Part shown: piece after piece, positions 1-12,400 of the stretch
Layout: each line of letters opens with the position of its first letter
How positions within the stretch are numbered: the stretch's first letter is position 1
Position numbers and translations under genes: made by a program
DNA from: Syngnathus acus
Taxonomy: Eukaryota; Chordata; Actinopteri; Syngnathiformes; Syngnathidae
Length of the DNA: 64,000 bases
Assembly (NCBI RefSeq): GCF_901709675.1
Contig: NC_051095.1
Coordinates: 5,951,956 to 6,015,955, forward strand
Direction of reading: 5' to 3'
Notes under the pieces: generated by a model
What the model saw: the letters and a program-made list of their open reading frames with translations, nothing else
Databases searched by the model: none
Told to the model about the DNA's origin: nothing

Positions 1-1215
1 ACTAGGTAGGTCCAAGTATATTTCAGGAAGGGCCAGTGTCCCCGCAGTCCCCCGTCTAGCTCCGCCAGTGCACACAACACATACCCCAGCAGGAATCCCC
101 ACCCCCACGGCAGAGCCAACAGGAAGTGAGAAACCACGGCAACCACGCACGCCTCCATGACACAGGGCCCGACCGCCACACGTAGGCACACGGCCTTCAG
201 CCGGCGCAGCGCCTGCAAGAAGACCCCCGTCACCACCTGTGCATGCACGCGTGTGTGTGCGTGCGTGATACCGAGGGGTCAAGACCCAGACCGGCTCGGG
301 CCAGGATGATGGACAGCGCCATGCTCCTCAAAGCCGCGGACCAGGCAGCGTCCACGTAGACGGCGTCTGTCACGTAGGGAACGTTCCTCAGGATCAGGCC
401 GGCCAGGAGCATGCCTGCCCAAAGACATACAAAGCATCAGGTCCGCGTGTGCGTGAGGTGGACTACTGTCGGGCCATACCAAGCAGTGGCGGGATGGGGG
501 GCAAGCCAGGAAACTGAACCATCCCGACTAGTCGCCCCCCCAACACTGCGCTGATGAAGATGATGACCACACCGAACACTCGCCCTCCCGGCAAACATTC
601 TGTCCCTGTTACTGACCACACTGCACCAAAGAGCAGCGCCAACATATATGCTGGGCAAGCACATACACACACAAACACAAACACACACACACACAGAGTC
701 AAAGAAATACACTCATATCCATACAATCACACAAACCGATATATAGACAGAGACACAAGACACAAACACACACGACATATGCATACACAGAAGTGCACTT
801 GCACAGGTCAACACGCACACACAGACACACACACATTTATATACACAAAGAGAGACATGGAGGGGGTCACAAATATGCATATTTCAAGTGGACACAGACA
901 CAAAAAATCAGGCATACATACGGAAACAGATGTTCATTAAGACACATATATACACACACACAAACACAGACAAACATTAATGGAGGACCCAAACGTGTAC
1001 TGACTGATGGATTGGCTGGTTGGCACCTTTGGTGACGATCTGGTTGATAATTCCACGAGGTCGAGGACATCTGCTCCTCAGGCGGCTGAAGGACGAGGCG
1101 CAGCAGGAACACATCTAGACAAACAAAGACATAATCACTGTCTGTGTGTGTCTGTGCGTGCTTGACGGACCTCACCGTGTCATCCAGCTCGTGCGTCGTC
1201 GTCACCACCGCTGGG
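1..1215 (-). CDS. slc9b2: SLC9B-family Na+/H+ antiporter (NHA2-like), partial, 5' exons
   Basis: Membrane cation/proton antiporter of the CPA2 (NHA/NHEDC) type. Four exons read on the minus strand with good splice sites: 1114-1027 (starts MCSCCASSF, ends with a CPRPRG motif), 650-480 (the SLC9B signature ECLPGG, then LPPIPPLLG), 414-272 (MLLAGLILRNVP, then SIILARAGLGLD) and 212-85 (VGPCVMEAC, then LALPWGWGFLLG). Reading frames join across all three introns. These segments form the first membrane helices of the antiporter core. A further N-terminal exon ending at 1176 (TTTHELDDT) joins in frame, but its start is not resolved. The rest of the gene lies to the left of the window. The motifs fit SLC9B2 better than SLC9A or SLC9C, but SLC9B1 and SLC9B2 cannot be separated here; the symbol is the family's usual fish name. 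SLC9B2 and CXXC4 are both on human 4q24, which agrees with cxxc4 lying 20 kb away. Confidence 0.82.
660..985. repeat. CA-rich degenerate microsatellite block
   Basis: Imperfect (CA)n with ACACAG and ACAAAC variants, in the SLC9B intron between the exons at 480-650 and 1027-1114. Similar shorter tracts lie at 1276-1300, 1420-1510 and 1652-1671. Open frames here encode only His/Thr or Cys/Val runs and are not genes. Confidence 0.9.
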
Positions 1216-2080
1216 ATTGCTCAGAACCCTCCTGACCTTTACTACCTCAGTGCACTGTAACCAGTGTGACTTTAACACACACACACTCACACACACAATA
1301 AAGTCTCGCACTTTGACCCCACTTGTATGTGCATGTGTGTATTTTGTGAATTCCTTCCTTGTTGTTTCTCCATCCATCTCTCTTCTTGTCTCAGTCCATA
1401 AACACTTAATGCAAACATACACACACACAAAAACACACACACACACAACGTGTAGACGGACATACACGCACTTCCACACAGAAACACAGACACACACCCA
1501 AAACATACATATTACACACGTACATAGACGTTGAGAGCAGGTGTGTGTAGCTTTACTGTTGAACACAAAAACATTGCACTTCCTTTACATGGCTCTTCAC
1601 AATACAAAAGCAGGAAGTGACATCTTAGGAGGACCCCCCCTCCTATTTCGACACACACACACACACACACGTGATGTACAAAAAAGTGTAGAAAAATACT
1701 CTTGAAAAAAGCAAATCTTCCAAATGACTTCTAACAACTAGCAACCAGGAATGTGGACGTGAAGGAATGAGCAAACATCAAGTCACAGGCTATCCGTCAC
1801 AGGCCATTGTCTGTGATTAGCGCATTAGCTCTCACTTTTGGCCGGCGCTAGGTTAGTCGAGCTAGCAACAACACTGACGGAGCACAGGATTAATCACCTA
1901 CAACACACTACTGTGCCCTAGCTAGTACGCCAACCACGTAAGCGTTCAAAGTAGCTAACATGTTAGCATCTGTCATGTCAATGTTACAGCAGCTAGCATC
2001 AAAAGGCTAACGGTGTTAAACGAGCGGGTGCGGCGTCACGTCAATTCCTCTCGGGAACCGGATGCCCGAGGCGGCGCGCC
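1216..2080. other. Spacer between SLC9B 5' end and corin 3' end
   Basis: Low-complexity CA tracts up to about 1680, then ordinary unique sequence with many GCTAGC/TTAGC words. It should contain the SLC9B promoter or first intron and the 3' untranslated region of corin. I see no further coding exon, and no clear AATAAA for corin could be assigned. Confidence 0.6.
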
Positions 2081-5000
2081 TCAGTCGGGCAGGTACGTGC
2101 GCATGAAGATCTGCTGGTGTATCCACGGCGTGAAGTGGCTCACGTTGCTGTACACGCCCGGTCCCAGCACTTTGCTGAAGCACACGCTGCCCCATGACGT
2201 CAGGCCGAATAGTGTCCAGCGCCCCCCAGACAACTCCTCGCACACCAGCGGACCGCCGCTGTCACCCTAGAAACGGAACGGAAGCAACACACTGCGCTCG
2301 ACACCAGCCTAGAAGCTCGGACTTGGAACCTGTCATTCAGAACTTCAACTTAGCGGCTAAAACTTGTAAGCGTGTGATGATTACCATGCAGGAGTCCACG
2401 GTCCCGGCCTCGTAACCAGCGCAAAGCATCCTGGCAGTTATGGTCTTCATGTCGAAGTAGGACTGGCACTGGGACATGGAGATGATCCGTACCTGGCCCT
2501 CCTGCAGCTTGAACGGCACTGAGGAGGAGGTAGCATCAGCTCGACCTTAAAAGCTAGACTTTAAAAGGGAGAACCTAGAGGCTAGTGCCTTCTGGCTAGA
2601 ACTTGATCACTAGAACCTAAAACATAGAAGCTAGCACTCAAAATCTATAACTACGAAGATCTTGAACCAGCAAATGGGTGTTTGGACTTACTCCTGTTGC
2701 CCATGTGACCCCATCCTGTGATGTAGCAGTAGGAGTCCGGAGTGGGAATCTGATTGGTTCCGGGCAGACACACGGGCCGTACCCATTCCGTCTCCTCCAC
2801 CTGGTGTGATTCCAACAATACCTCAGCAACAATATTCTCGTCACCCGGGAACGCGGGGAGGACTCACCTCGGAGTCTAACTCCACAACGCTGATGTCGTA
2901 GTCCACCACGGCGCGGTTGTAACGCGGGTGCACTGTGATGGCTCGCACGCCACGCCTCTGACTGTGCACGCCCGGATGGTCCAAGTTGTTGAGACCCAAG
3001 AGGACCTTCCACAAGTGGGCCTTCTCTCTCCTACGCATGTAAGAAAAGATCATGGAAGACTTGTTAATAGCAAGCCCCCTTGAAAGTGTCACTGCCTGGA
3101 TGGTTGAAACTTGAAGCCCAAAAGCTAGACATGGACGGGCTCACCCCTCGAAGCAATGCGCCACTGTCAAGGCCCACTTAGTGCCGATGAGGACGCAGCC
3201 GCACACGTGACCGCTCTGACCGCTCTGCAGCGAGCACTGCCATGGCCACGCCCCCTGCCTGGCCACACGACCTCCCAGAATCCTCTTCTGCCTGGAGAGA
3301 CGCGCGTCCATTGCCGGCCGCAGGCCGCACTCTGGCCGAGAGATGAGAAACAGGAAGTAGACTCGGCCCAGGCCATCGGAGGAGACGAGTCGGAGGGATG
3401 GATGAAGCTTACTGTCTCTGACGCAGACGAGAGCCACTCGCTTGCCAGAATGACACGAATGACTGACACACACGTATACACACACAAGCAGAGATACGCA
3501 CAAAGTTACACACGCACACACATAGTACACACACACTCAGAGCTTAAATATTGAGACTAATGTTAGCATTAGCAATTTTACTCACTTCCTGACACACACA
3601 CACACAGACACACACACCTTCTCTTCTCGAGGCGAGCCTGTAGAGCCGAGCCTTTGCGTTCCTCCCACTCTGGATGAACATGTAACCAGCGACGGCGACC
3701 CGGAGGACCACCCTGCTCAGGTACCATGGAAACGGAGGCGGGAACCCTGCGGGGCACGCTAACTGTGATGGACCGGCCGCATCACCTGTGTGTGTGTGTG
3801 TGTGTCTGTGTGTGTGTGTCTGTGTGTGTGTGTGAGCGTGTGTGTGTGTATGTGTGTGCTACTGACCTTACCCTAGACCCAGCTGGTCACAGGTCAGTTT
3901 GCTGAGCTGCTGGTTCCACTCGTCTGCACACACGTGATAGTGGTCGGCCGTCCTCAACACGGTCAGAATGGAACCTGACGACTGGCTCAGAGACACTCCA
4001 CACAACAAAACACTCAGTCATCTTCCTATCATGTGTGTCTAAGTGTGTGTGTGTGTGTGTTACCACAGTCCCACTCGTCCGATGCGTCGGTGCAGTGTTT
4101 CTTTCCATCGCACCACAACGTCCTATGCACGCACTTGTGATTGTTGCACGCCAACTCGTTATCGCCACACGCCGCTAACACAACAATCACATACACACAC
4201 ACTGGGTTGAGTCAAGGCGCTAGCACATGGAAGCTAAGATTAGAAACTGGTACATAAGCTAGGAATGAGAAGTCAGGACTTGGAAACTAATTCTGAAAGA
4301 CAAACATAGCTAACCTTAACTACTTGGTTTAGTTGCGCCAGACTACAAGATAGCGCTAAAACGTAAAAAGTTAGAATATTGTTCCTCGCAACTGCAAATT
4401 AGCACCGGTAAGCTAAATTTGAAAATCTACAGCCTAGAAACTAGAACTTATTAGCTACAATAACGCCACACGTTGGCAACAACTCACAGCAGTTGACCTC
4501 ATCAGCCAGCAGGGGGCAGTCTGGGATGCCATCACAGATCATGCTGGTCTTGATGCACACGCCGCTCCCCGGACATTCCCACAGAGAACGCTCGGTGCAA
4601 CCTACCACATACCCGCAAAGACACGTCAACACAGCAGGCTCGATTTTAATGTCACAAAGGTTAAGGCGGCGTTCTCACCGCAGTGATCTTCGTCGCTGCG
4701 GTCGTCGCAGTCGGCGAGGCCGTCGCAGCGCTTGCTGGCGAGGACGCAGCGTCCGGAGCGACACTTGAAGTGGCTGGGGGAGCACTCTGTTGCCACGGCG
4801 ACGTGGTAAACATGAACAGAATATGAGCAAACAATGAGTTAAGCACCAATTTGTACGCACCGTCCACGCCGGCCTCAGGCAGAAGGCACGTCGAGTCTCC
4901 GCCCTCTTCGGGAAACTGAGCGCAGTCCGAGTCGTCGGGCCACTGCAATCCCACGATGCCGAGCACCGACTCGCACTTCTCCTTGGCTGTGCGACACAGA

Positions 5001-5785
5001 GACCTGCGAGTGGGAAGATGCCGTATAATCACAATGAAGTGACGCTCCACACCAGCTCACTAACAATGCCGGGCTCACTAACGCTGTCCTATCCTATTCT
5101 GTCCCGTCCTGTCCTATCTGCTACTTGGAGCGGAGCAGGACAGGTTCGACACACACTCAGAACGCATCCTCACCTGCACGGCGGCACAGTACTCAGGCTG
5201 AGTGGGTCGCATTTGGGTACGAGCAACGTGCAGGCGTAGAACATGAGATACTGGTAGCAGCCCGTCTGGACCAGCGCCGGGAATAGTGACGACTCCCACG
5301 ACACGGAGCTCTCCCGCTGCGATACGTGACCCAGAAAGTTGGGGAAGCGTGTGTGGTTGTAAGGCAGGTTCATGCACAGCTCCAAGCTGATTGGCTCGCA
5401 GCCGGCTGACACGCCCATGAGGGGAGGAGGCAGTCAAAAGAATTGAAAAGATGTTTTGTGAACTAGAATAAAAATAGGAACCTTGCCTATCAACGCATTT
5501 GTCAGAGGCTTACTGCAGTTGTGGTGTCGCGTGTCGCAGGAAGTGGACGCGCAGCCCGGTTGAGTGGGGGGGCACGTGTTGTGAGCTGTAACGCGCACAC
5601 GCACCGTCAGACAGTGATACACATTCACCAAGGCAGTCTGTTGCCAGGCGGGTGTCTCACGCTGCTCGCGCATGCAATGCTCTTCGTCGCTGCCGTCTTT
5701 GCAGTCGTCCTCGCCGTCACAACGGAAGGCCGGAGGAATACATTGACCGTTGCGGCATTCCCAAAGACCCTGGCTCCGACATGCT

Positions 5786-5816
<31 letters not shown>

Positions 5817-7784
5817 TTCAGGTTAGTCGTTCTTGCAATGTGAGCGTCAAGGACGAGGCAACTCACAGCAGTTGAGCTCGTCGCTCTTATCGACACAATC
5901 GTGATCGCCGTCACATAGCCAATCTGTGGACACGCAGCGGCCGTCGCCACAGCGATGCTCCCGTGTTGCGTCGCACACTGACAAGCAACAGTTAGGCTAG
6001 CCTCACCTATCCTAGCGCAGAGGTTCTCAAACATTTTGGGCACATTGCCAGTTCTAGAAGTTTAGCGTGTACGCTCTCACCACAGTTGAGCTCATCGCTA
6101 AGGTCTCCGCAGTCATCGTAGCCGTCGCACAGCAGAAGCGGCGGCAAGCAGCGGCCCGTCGAGCAGCGGAACTGTGTGTCTGAACACACTGAATGATGAT
6201 GTCATCAATGTGATGATGGTGCGGTATCACGACAACTTTTCGAACATACGTCGCGTGCACGCTCACCGCAGTGGGCCTCGTCGCTCCAGTCATCGCAGTC
6301 GTTTTGGCCGTTGCACACCAGCTTCTGAGGGACACAAATCCCCGTGGCACACAGGAAGTCTTCCTTCCCGCCGCACGCCGCTATTGGCCAATCAGAGAGT
6401 AGCGCATAGTAACACCAAATGTCCTGTACCGCTCTGTCCGATTTACTTCCTGTTGACTAATTATACGGTTGATCAATAAAAGAGCACCGCTTGGTATCAC
6501 TAAACATGTCAGAACAATGTCCTGTCCTATCCTGTAGTGCTCTGTCCAACCTCGTCCTTTACTAACCTGTCCCGGTCTATTTGATACTTCCTTTTTGATT
6601 TCTGATATGTGTGTCAGCAAATCAGAGGACCTTTCTTTTATCGTCCTGTCCTACCCTATTTGTGCCAAACCAATCAAAATTACTTACAGGGTTTTCCTAC
6701 TGCTTGTCGGGGAGTGTAGCAGGCAGGAGACGTTGCAGAGGATGAGGCGGCCCGGCTGAACTGCGAGCAGCGCAGGAAGTCGGGCCAGGAGATGTTGAAC
6801 ATCTGCAGGACGGGCTCGCAACCTTCTCTGGCCGCCTCACAAAAGGATGCGCACGGCAACACCACCCACCTGTGGTGGAGCGGGTAAGCGAATATTCTGA
6901 GATGTGGACAACGGAGTATTCCGCGGCTACCTGTGCTGAGCGTCGTCGTCATGGAAACACTGCGGCAGCGCCAGAGAGCAGCCAAACAACATGATGTGCT
7001 TGTAGCAGGACAGTCTGCTCAGGTAGCTGAAGAACCTGCGACACACATCATGTCACTTCCCCAACGCACGTATGCCCGAGCGCCCACCAAGCTCCGCCCA
7101 CCATTACCTGAGCAACATGTCTACCTCCGAGCTCTTCACCACGGCGACGGAGGAGGACAGCCATGTTTGGTTGTATGGTAACATGTGACACTGGGGCTCT
7201 GCCAGGGGCTGACAACCACCTGCATACATTTTGGATTTAAAAAAAAAACTTTTATACTTTACAAAAACATACAAGAGTAACCTAATCAAAACAAATGCAA
7301 AGAATGAAGCATTTGGTGCTCCATGATGTCAGGCTTTAATTCAATGGGCATTGTGTGGCTGGTGTGTTTCTAGACCACCAGGGGGGAAAATAAACTTTAA
7401 TTTGACATTCTTCAAAGAATATAAAGAATACTGTAGGCCTGTCACATTGTCTGTCTACATGTGTTGCTACACCAACGGTGTTTACACATCTGGACACACA
7501 CAAACACACACTTACCTGCATGCGGCGTAGAGGTGGCGGCGGTCAACCAGGTGGAGCTCAGTGAGGGGACAGACGTCAGCAAATCTGCAGCTGTCGTCAT
7601 TGGCGGAGTGGACGGGGCCTGAGACGCATCTGCCGGGAGGGAGGGGCTTGTACGGTTCCCACGGTAACCAGGCACCCTGTCAGCTATCGGCTCGGGAGAA
7701 GGGAGCGGGCTGGAGTCCGAGACACGGCCGCCAATCACACCTTAGGAAAGCACATAAAAAACTGTTTCACAACTTCAGTACCTG

Positions 7785-7842
<58 letters not shown>

Positions 7843-9080
7843 TGCGTGTGTGTGTGTGTGCATGGGCAAGGAGCTTTTTGATTGGTTCACTTTAAATACA
7901 CAAGTGCACACGTCTATGAATAGTGTCAGAGGGATCTGGTTACCATGACGACCCCGATTACATGTCTCATACACTCACATGTTAGCTAATAATAACAATC
8001 ATTCGGGAAGGGTGTGGGGGGGGTTGGGGGGGGGGGAGTTCTCCACCACAAGTGCCAGCCGGGGTTAGTTTCCGACACTAAAGGGGGAATGTGTGTGAGC
8101 GTATCGTACCTTTCAAAGTCGTGTCAAGGTCAGCATTAAACAAGACTTGGACATGATAAAGATGCCGAAAAGGTGACAAAATGTTTTACGGCACTTGTAA
8201 ATATTTGACATTCCTCTTCACTTTACATGCTCCTGATTGGCTGAAAACCACTAGTTGTCATGACAACCACCAGACACATGGACTCTTTGTGTCAAAAGGA
8301 CCTCTAGAGGTGTGTGTCTGTGTGCGTGCAAATACCGGTAAGGGCGAGTACGAGCATCATGCCGCCCAGCAGGCCAGTGACGGGAAGCAGGACGTAAACA
8401 AGTCGGAGGCGGCCAGACGTCTGTGGCTTGTGAGGACGCACATCCTCGCCCATCACGCTTTCAGTTACTCCACCGGTCACCTGCTGGAGCACAAAGGTAG
8501 CTTTGGACATTAACTCTTGGGTTACACAGTATGAAAACATGTTAAATATCTCACCGTTTTAGTTTTATTATTTGCAAGAAGTCAGTGAACCAAGTATGCA
8601 ATTTAATTCATTTTTGATGTTCGAAATAGTTTTATACTTTACAATTACTTTACTTGGAAAAGTGATTCTTTTGAATAAATGATTGAAGAATAACATCAAT
8701 GAAATAGTAATTTGAGATAAATTAACTTAAAAAAAAGAATAAATACATTCAAGAAAAACTTGACTTCAAAAAAACAATGAATACATTTCAATAACGGAAA
8801 ATTAGTTCAATAAAGGATTCTTGATCTCTTGACGCTCGATGGGCCCCGGGCCTTAGTTTGCTCACGGCGCCCGAGACGATGACGTAAACACGATGGGCGG
8901 AGCTGGACGAATCTTAAGTCACGTGAGGCAATTAGTGCAAGTCAGAAGCCGATACTTCTGGGCTTTTTCTGCTTCCGGTTTATTCCTCGAGCCACTGAAA
9001 GCCACGTGGGCGCGCGCACGCGCGTGCACACTCACCGTGTCCGTTCCCGCGCTGAAGGTGACACGCGGTAACGAGCACAT
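2081..9080 (-). CDS. corin: Corin, pro-ANP-converting transmembrane serine protease
   Basis: Type II membrane protease that cleaves pro-atrial natriuretic peptide on cardiomyocytes. A 24-exon model joins in frame and codes 1043 aa (human is 1042). Exons from the N-terminus: 9080-9036, 8480-8336 (membrane anchor [20 protein letters not shown]), 7740-7516, 7219-7108, 7035-6931 and 6869-6688 (frizzled domain 1), 6380-6267, 6188-6081, 5977-5867 and 5783-5661 (LDLR-A repeats), 5585-5514, 5405-5174 and 5003-4861 (frizzled 2), 4786-4679, 4601-4488 and 4174-4064 (LDLR-A), 3995-3872, 3746-3618 and 3462-3413 (SRCR), 3331-3145, 3030-2868, 2800-2692, 2518-2385 and 2266-2081 (protease). Activation site QKR/ILGG; triad His in TVAHC, Asp in DYDIS, Ser in GDSGGP. 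All key residues are present. The ATG at 9080 gives a very short cytoplasmic tail (MCSLPRVTF); longer 5' alternatives are possible. Followed by nfxl1, as in human. Confidence 0.95.
4506..4519 (+). promoter_or_regulatory. CTCF-type core motif inside a corin exon
   Basis: CCAGCAGGGGGCAG fits the CCASYAGRKGGCRS core of the CTCF site at every position. It lies in the LDLR-A exon 4601-4488 and encodes part of the LLADE segment, so coding constraint alone may explain it. Confidence 0.3.
7786..7860. repeat. (GT)n microsatellite
   Basis: About 75 bp of nearly pure TG repeat, interrupted by GCGCGTGCG, in corin intron 2 (between the membrane-anchor exon and the exon 7740-7516). Confidence 0.95.
8018..8037. 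repeat. G-rich run in corin intron
   Basis: Interrupted poly-G tract (GGGGGGGTTGGGGGGGGGG) with potential for quadruplex formation on the plus strand. It is intronic, with no other feature attached. Confidence 0.6.
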
Positions 9081-9374
9081 GACCTTCCTCTGCGCCTCCG
9101 CCACAAAGAACGCGCCAACTGAAGTCTGCGGCCGCCGCCGCCGACCAAGCAGCTGATCGGCCCGCCCCCTTCTCCTCCTCCTCTCGCCCCCTCCTCACGC
9201 CGCGTGACCGCGCCTGGACGTGCCGCGCGCGTGCACGTGACAGAGTGTGCGCTGGAGAGAATTGACTGACACGCACATACTCTCATTCTGTCTCGCGCGC
9301 GCGCACACACACACGCACGCGCACACACACACACTCAAGTGATCTCAACAGGGAGACGTCATCACACTGACCCT
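9081..9374. promoter_or_regulatory. CpG-rich corin upstream region
   Basis: The few hundred bases between the corin start codon (9080) and the nfxl1 poly(A) signal (9375) are rich in CG dinucleotides (for example GCGGCCGCCGCCGCC near 9130 and a CGCGCGCGCG run near 9295). This is the only space available for a corin promoter. No TATA box is visible. Expected role inferred from position. Confidence 0.5.
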
Positions 9375-9380
9375 TTTATT
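9375..9380 (-). terminator. Poly(A) signal of nfxl1
   Basis: AATAAA on the minus strand, about 100 nt beyond the nfxl1 stop codon at 9477. It gives a short 3' UTR that ends before the corin promoter. Confidence 0.6.
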
Positions 9381-9476
9381 TGTCAAACAAAGGTTGTTTT
9401 TTTTCCCCAATCATGATATTACACAACCACCTATGACATGAGAACACGTGAGCCGACAACACGCCCCCCCGCCATC

Positions 9477-12400
9477 TTAAGCAGTTCTCATAAGCAAGTA
9501 GGCGGCGAGTGACAGTGCGACACCACCCAGCGGGATGAGGACTACCGCAGCACACTTTCGCCATCGCCCAATCCGTCCGCCATCCTCTTCATCATCTTCA
9601 TCCCGCCTCCCTCGCTTTTTGATGCGACGTCCTCCTCGCCGCTTGGTGAATGCCTCGAGCTCCTCCTGAACAAACATGCAAACACACTCGAGCAAGTTAG
9701 TTTAGCATAGTGGCGGGACCAGGACGTTTTTCTTATCGTCACCTGATGTCGCCGTTGCTCCTCTTCCTCAGCCGCCTTCTCCTCTGCTTTCTTCAGCTGG
9801 ACGCATCACATGCATTCAGAGCTCATTGACACTGTTCTGTGACATCATTGTGTGACACATTCATGTGTGTGTGTGCGTGCGTGGTCACCTCGCTGACTCT
9901 CTTCTGTTGTTCTATGCAGTTGTGGTCGCACTCGACAACACACGCAGATGACAGTGCACACGCCAACTCCTATGCAGACACACAATGAAGCTGAGACGAT
10001 GCGACAAGAGGCTGGCGGAACATAAGGTGTCCATTTTGTACCTTCTTGATCCTCCTGCAGGGACATCGCAGCTTGACCTTCTGGTGACATTCGACCCCAC
10101 AGGGCCCAGGGTGACACACCTGCTTGCAGCGATGACCGCAGCTCAGCTACGTGCACACGCATACAAAATAAGTATAAAAACAGTCACAGACAAAGACACG
10201 ACACACACACACACACACGAACAAACAAACATGCGCACACACACATTTTGCAGATGAGTCTTCCATTTTTCTGAAGTGCGGGAAGCCATGTTGCCACCCA
10301 ATCCCATGCCAACAAGAAGGCATCTCAGTGAGTGGCACGTACCTCTTTGGGACACTGGTTTTTGCACGAGCCCAAAGCTATCTTTGTTTCCTCGTCAGCC
10401 ATGGTCATCTTCCTGTCACGCAACGATGACATCATAATGTCGATGCGCCCCCACGACGACAAAGCCAATCATTTTGTATGCGCGTGTGCTCACTTGCACT
10501 CCACATAGATGGCGCTCATCTTGCAGTGGCAGCGCTGCCGAATCATCTGGTGGCACGGCGGGCAGTCGCCACTGTGACAGGGAAGTGGGCAGGCGTGGGG
10601 GCAAAGATGTGGCCGAGGCTTGGAGCAACCCTGCTCGCAGTCATCGCACTAGCGACAAACACACACGACTCACGGTTAATATTTCAATATTCATTGCGGT
10701 GTTCCGCCTGGTTTTACATTGGCTTGCACGAGCTGACCAGACAGATCTGCCGCACTCGACACGGCGGGATTGTCACAGCCGCTTTACCTTGTTGCTGTCG
10801 TCCAGCAGGTGGCACTCTTTGGCGCACGTGTGGTTACCGCAGCGCAGCGGTCGCCCGCAAGGCCTCTTGCAGGAGAAGCGGTCATGGCGGCTACACGGCA
10901 ACGCGCTCACCTGGACCCCCGCGGCGACATCGTCATTGTGACATCATAGAGCCACATCGGAGAAGTGCACTGAAGAAACACTCTTACCTCGTGTTCTCCA
11001 AAACAGGAGCTGCAAGAGAGAGATAGAGAGGCAATCAAAATCTGCATGCGTCTGTGTGTTGTGTGTGTGTCATACACTTGTATTGGCACTTGACAAGGAG
11101 GACACGGCAGGGCCTTGGTCACAAACGCCGGTTCTGCCGGTTGCTCCCACGGCCCGGACAGCTGCGCCTGAGACACACCGACGGGGACGACAACAACCGT
11201 TCCACGTGAGACCTATGCCAAGGCGGGACAAAGAACATTCCAGACGAGGACCTGTGCGCTACCTGCTGGGACTTGAGAAGAACGCAGTCGTGGCAGGGCC
11301 GCGGGCACGTGTGCGGGCAGCCCGCCAGAGGTTGCAAGCAGGGCTGCGTGCAAGGGGGGCAGGCCCCGGGGTGGCAACGGTGGCGCTCTCGGGCGGCATG
11401 GTGGCAGGAAGATGGAGACCTATGATGGGGGTCCGACAACTTTAGAATGAATGCGGACGGTGCAAAAGTGGTAACAGTTGAATTGACGCTTCGATGACAC
11501 TGCATATTTTTGAACGATATGTCCGCCTCCAAATACAAGCTCAGTCCCGACAAGAGGCGCGCGTACCTGCAGAGCTCCTTGCAGCGAGGAGGCTTGGTGC
11601 TCCGCTCACGCCCGCACGGCACCGTCAAGTAGGTGGACCCGCACGAGCATCGGACGTCCACCATCTCCGGACAAGGATAGCAACTTCCTGGCGGTGCGGG
11701 AAGACCCATCAGACGCTGAAAGCGCGCACATCAAAGTAAAGGTGCCTTACCTTGGTGGCACACCGACGGACATTTGTGGTTGCGACATCCCAGAGTCCGA
11801 CCGCAGATCTGGTCACATGGGGGGCAGTTGCCGGGGCAACACTGACAGAGGGGGAGGCGGGTTAGCGGGGGGCTGCGGACGAGCACGGGCCCGGCGACTC
11901 ACCTTCCTTCGACATGGATGTTTCTGGCAGTTTCTGCTCTTTGAACATTTCGACTCACATAAATACTCTTTGTGACACGCCATCAGCTTTCTGTATTTAC
12001 CGCAGCGGCATTCTTTCTCCACTTCCTGACGCACACATACACAACGAACGAGTCAAAAAAAGCGCATCGCACACAAGCGTGTGCGTTACCTCTCGGCAGG
12101 TGTCACAATTCCCACGGTGACATCTTCTGGAGCATGTGTGCTTCCCGCAAGCTAGGGGGCGCTCACACGTGTCTCCGCACAGCGACACCTCCTCGGTGCA
12201 CGGCAGGCTGGACTCTGACACAAACAGACATTTATTGGAAAATTTCTAGCCATTTGCAACCACAGTCAGGACCCAGAGTGTGTTTGTGTCTCTCTCACTG
12301 GTCTTGCCGCAGGGACACGATCTGCTGAGCGAGCGGGGACACGGCGGGCAACGACCGTCGTGGCACACAAGCTCACAGGTGTGATTCCCACAAGAGAGGG

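Noticed and set aside
554-1566. Several overlapping open frames of 80-130 codons on both strands
   Set aside because: They are CA/GT microsatellite translations (His-Thr or Cys-Val runs) in SLC9B introns and flank, with no splice or codon support.
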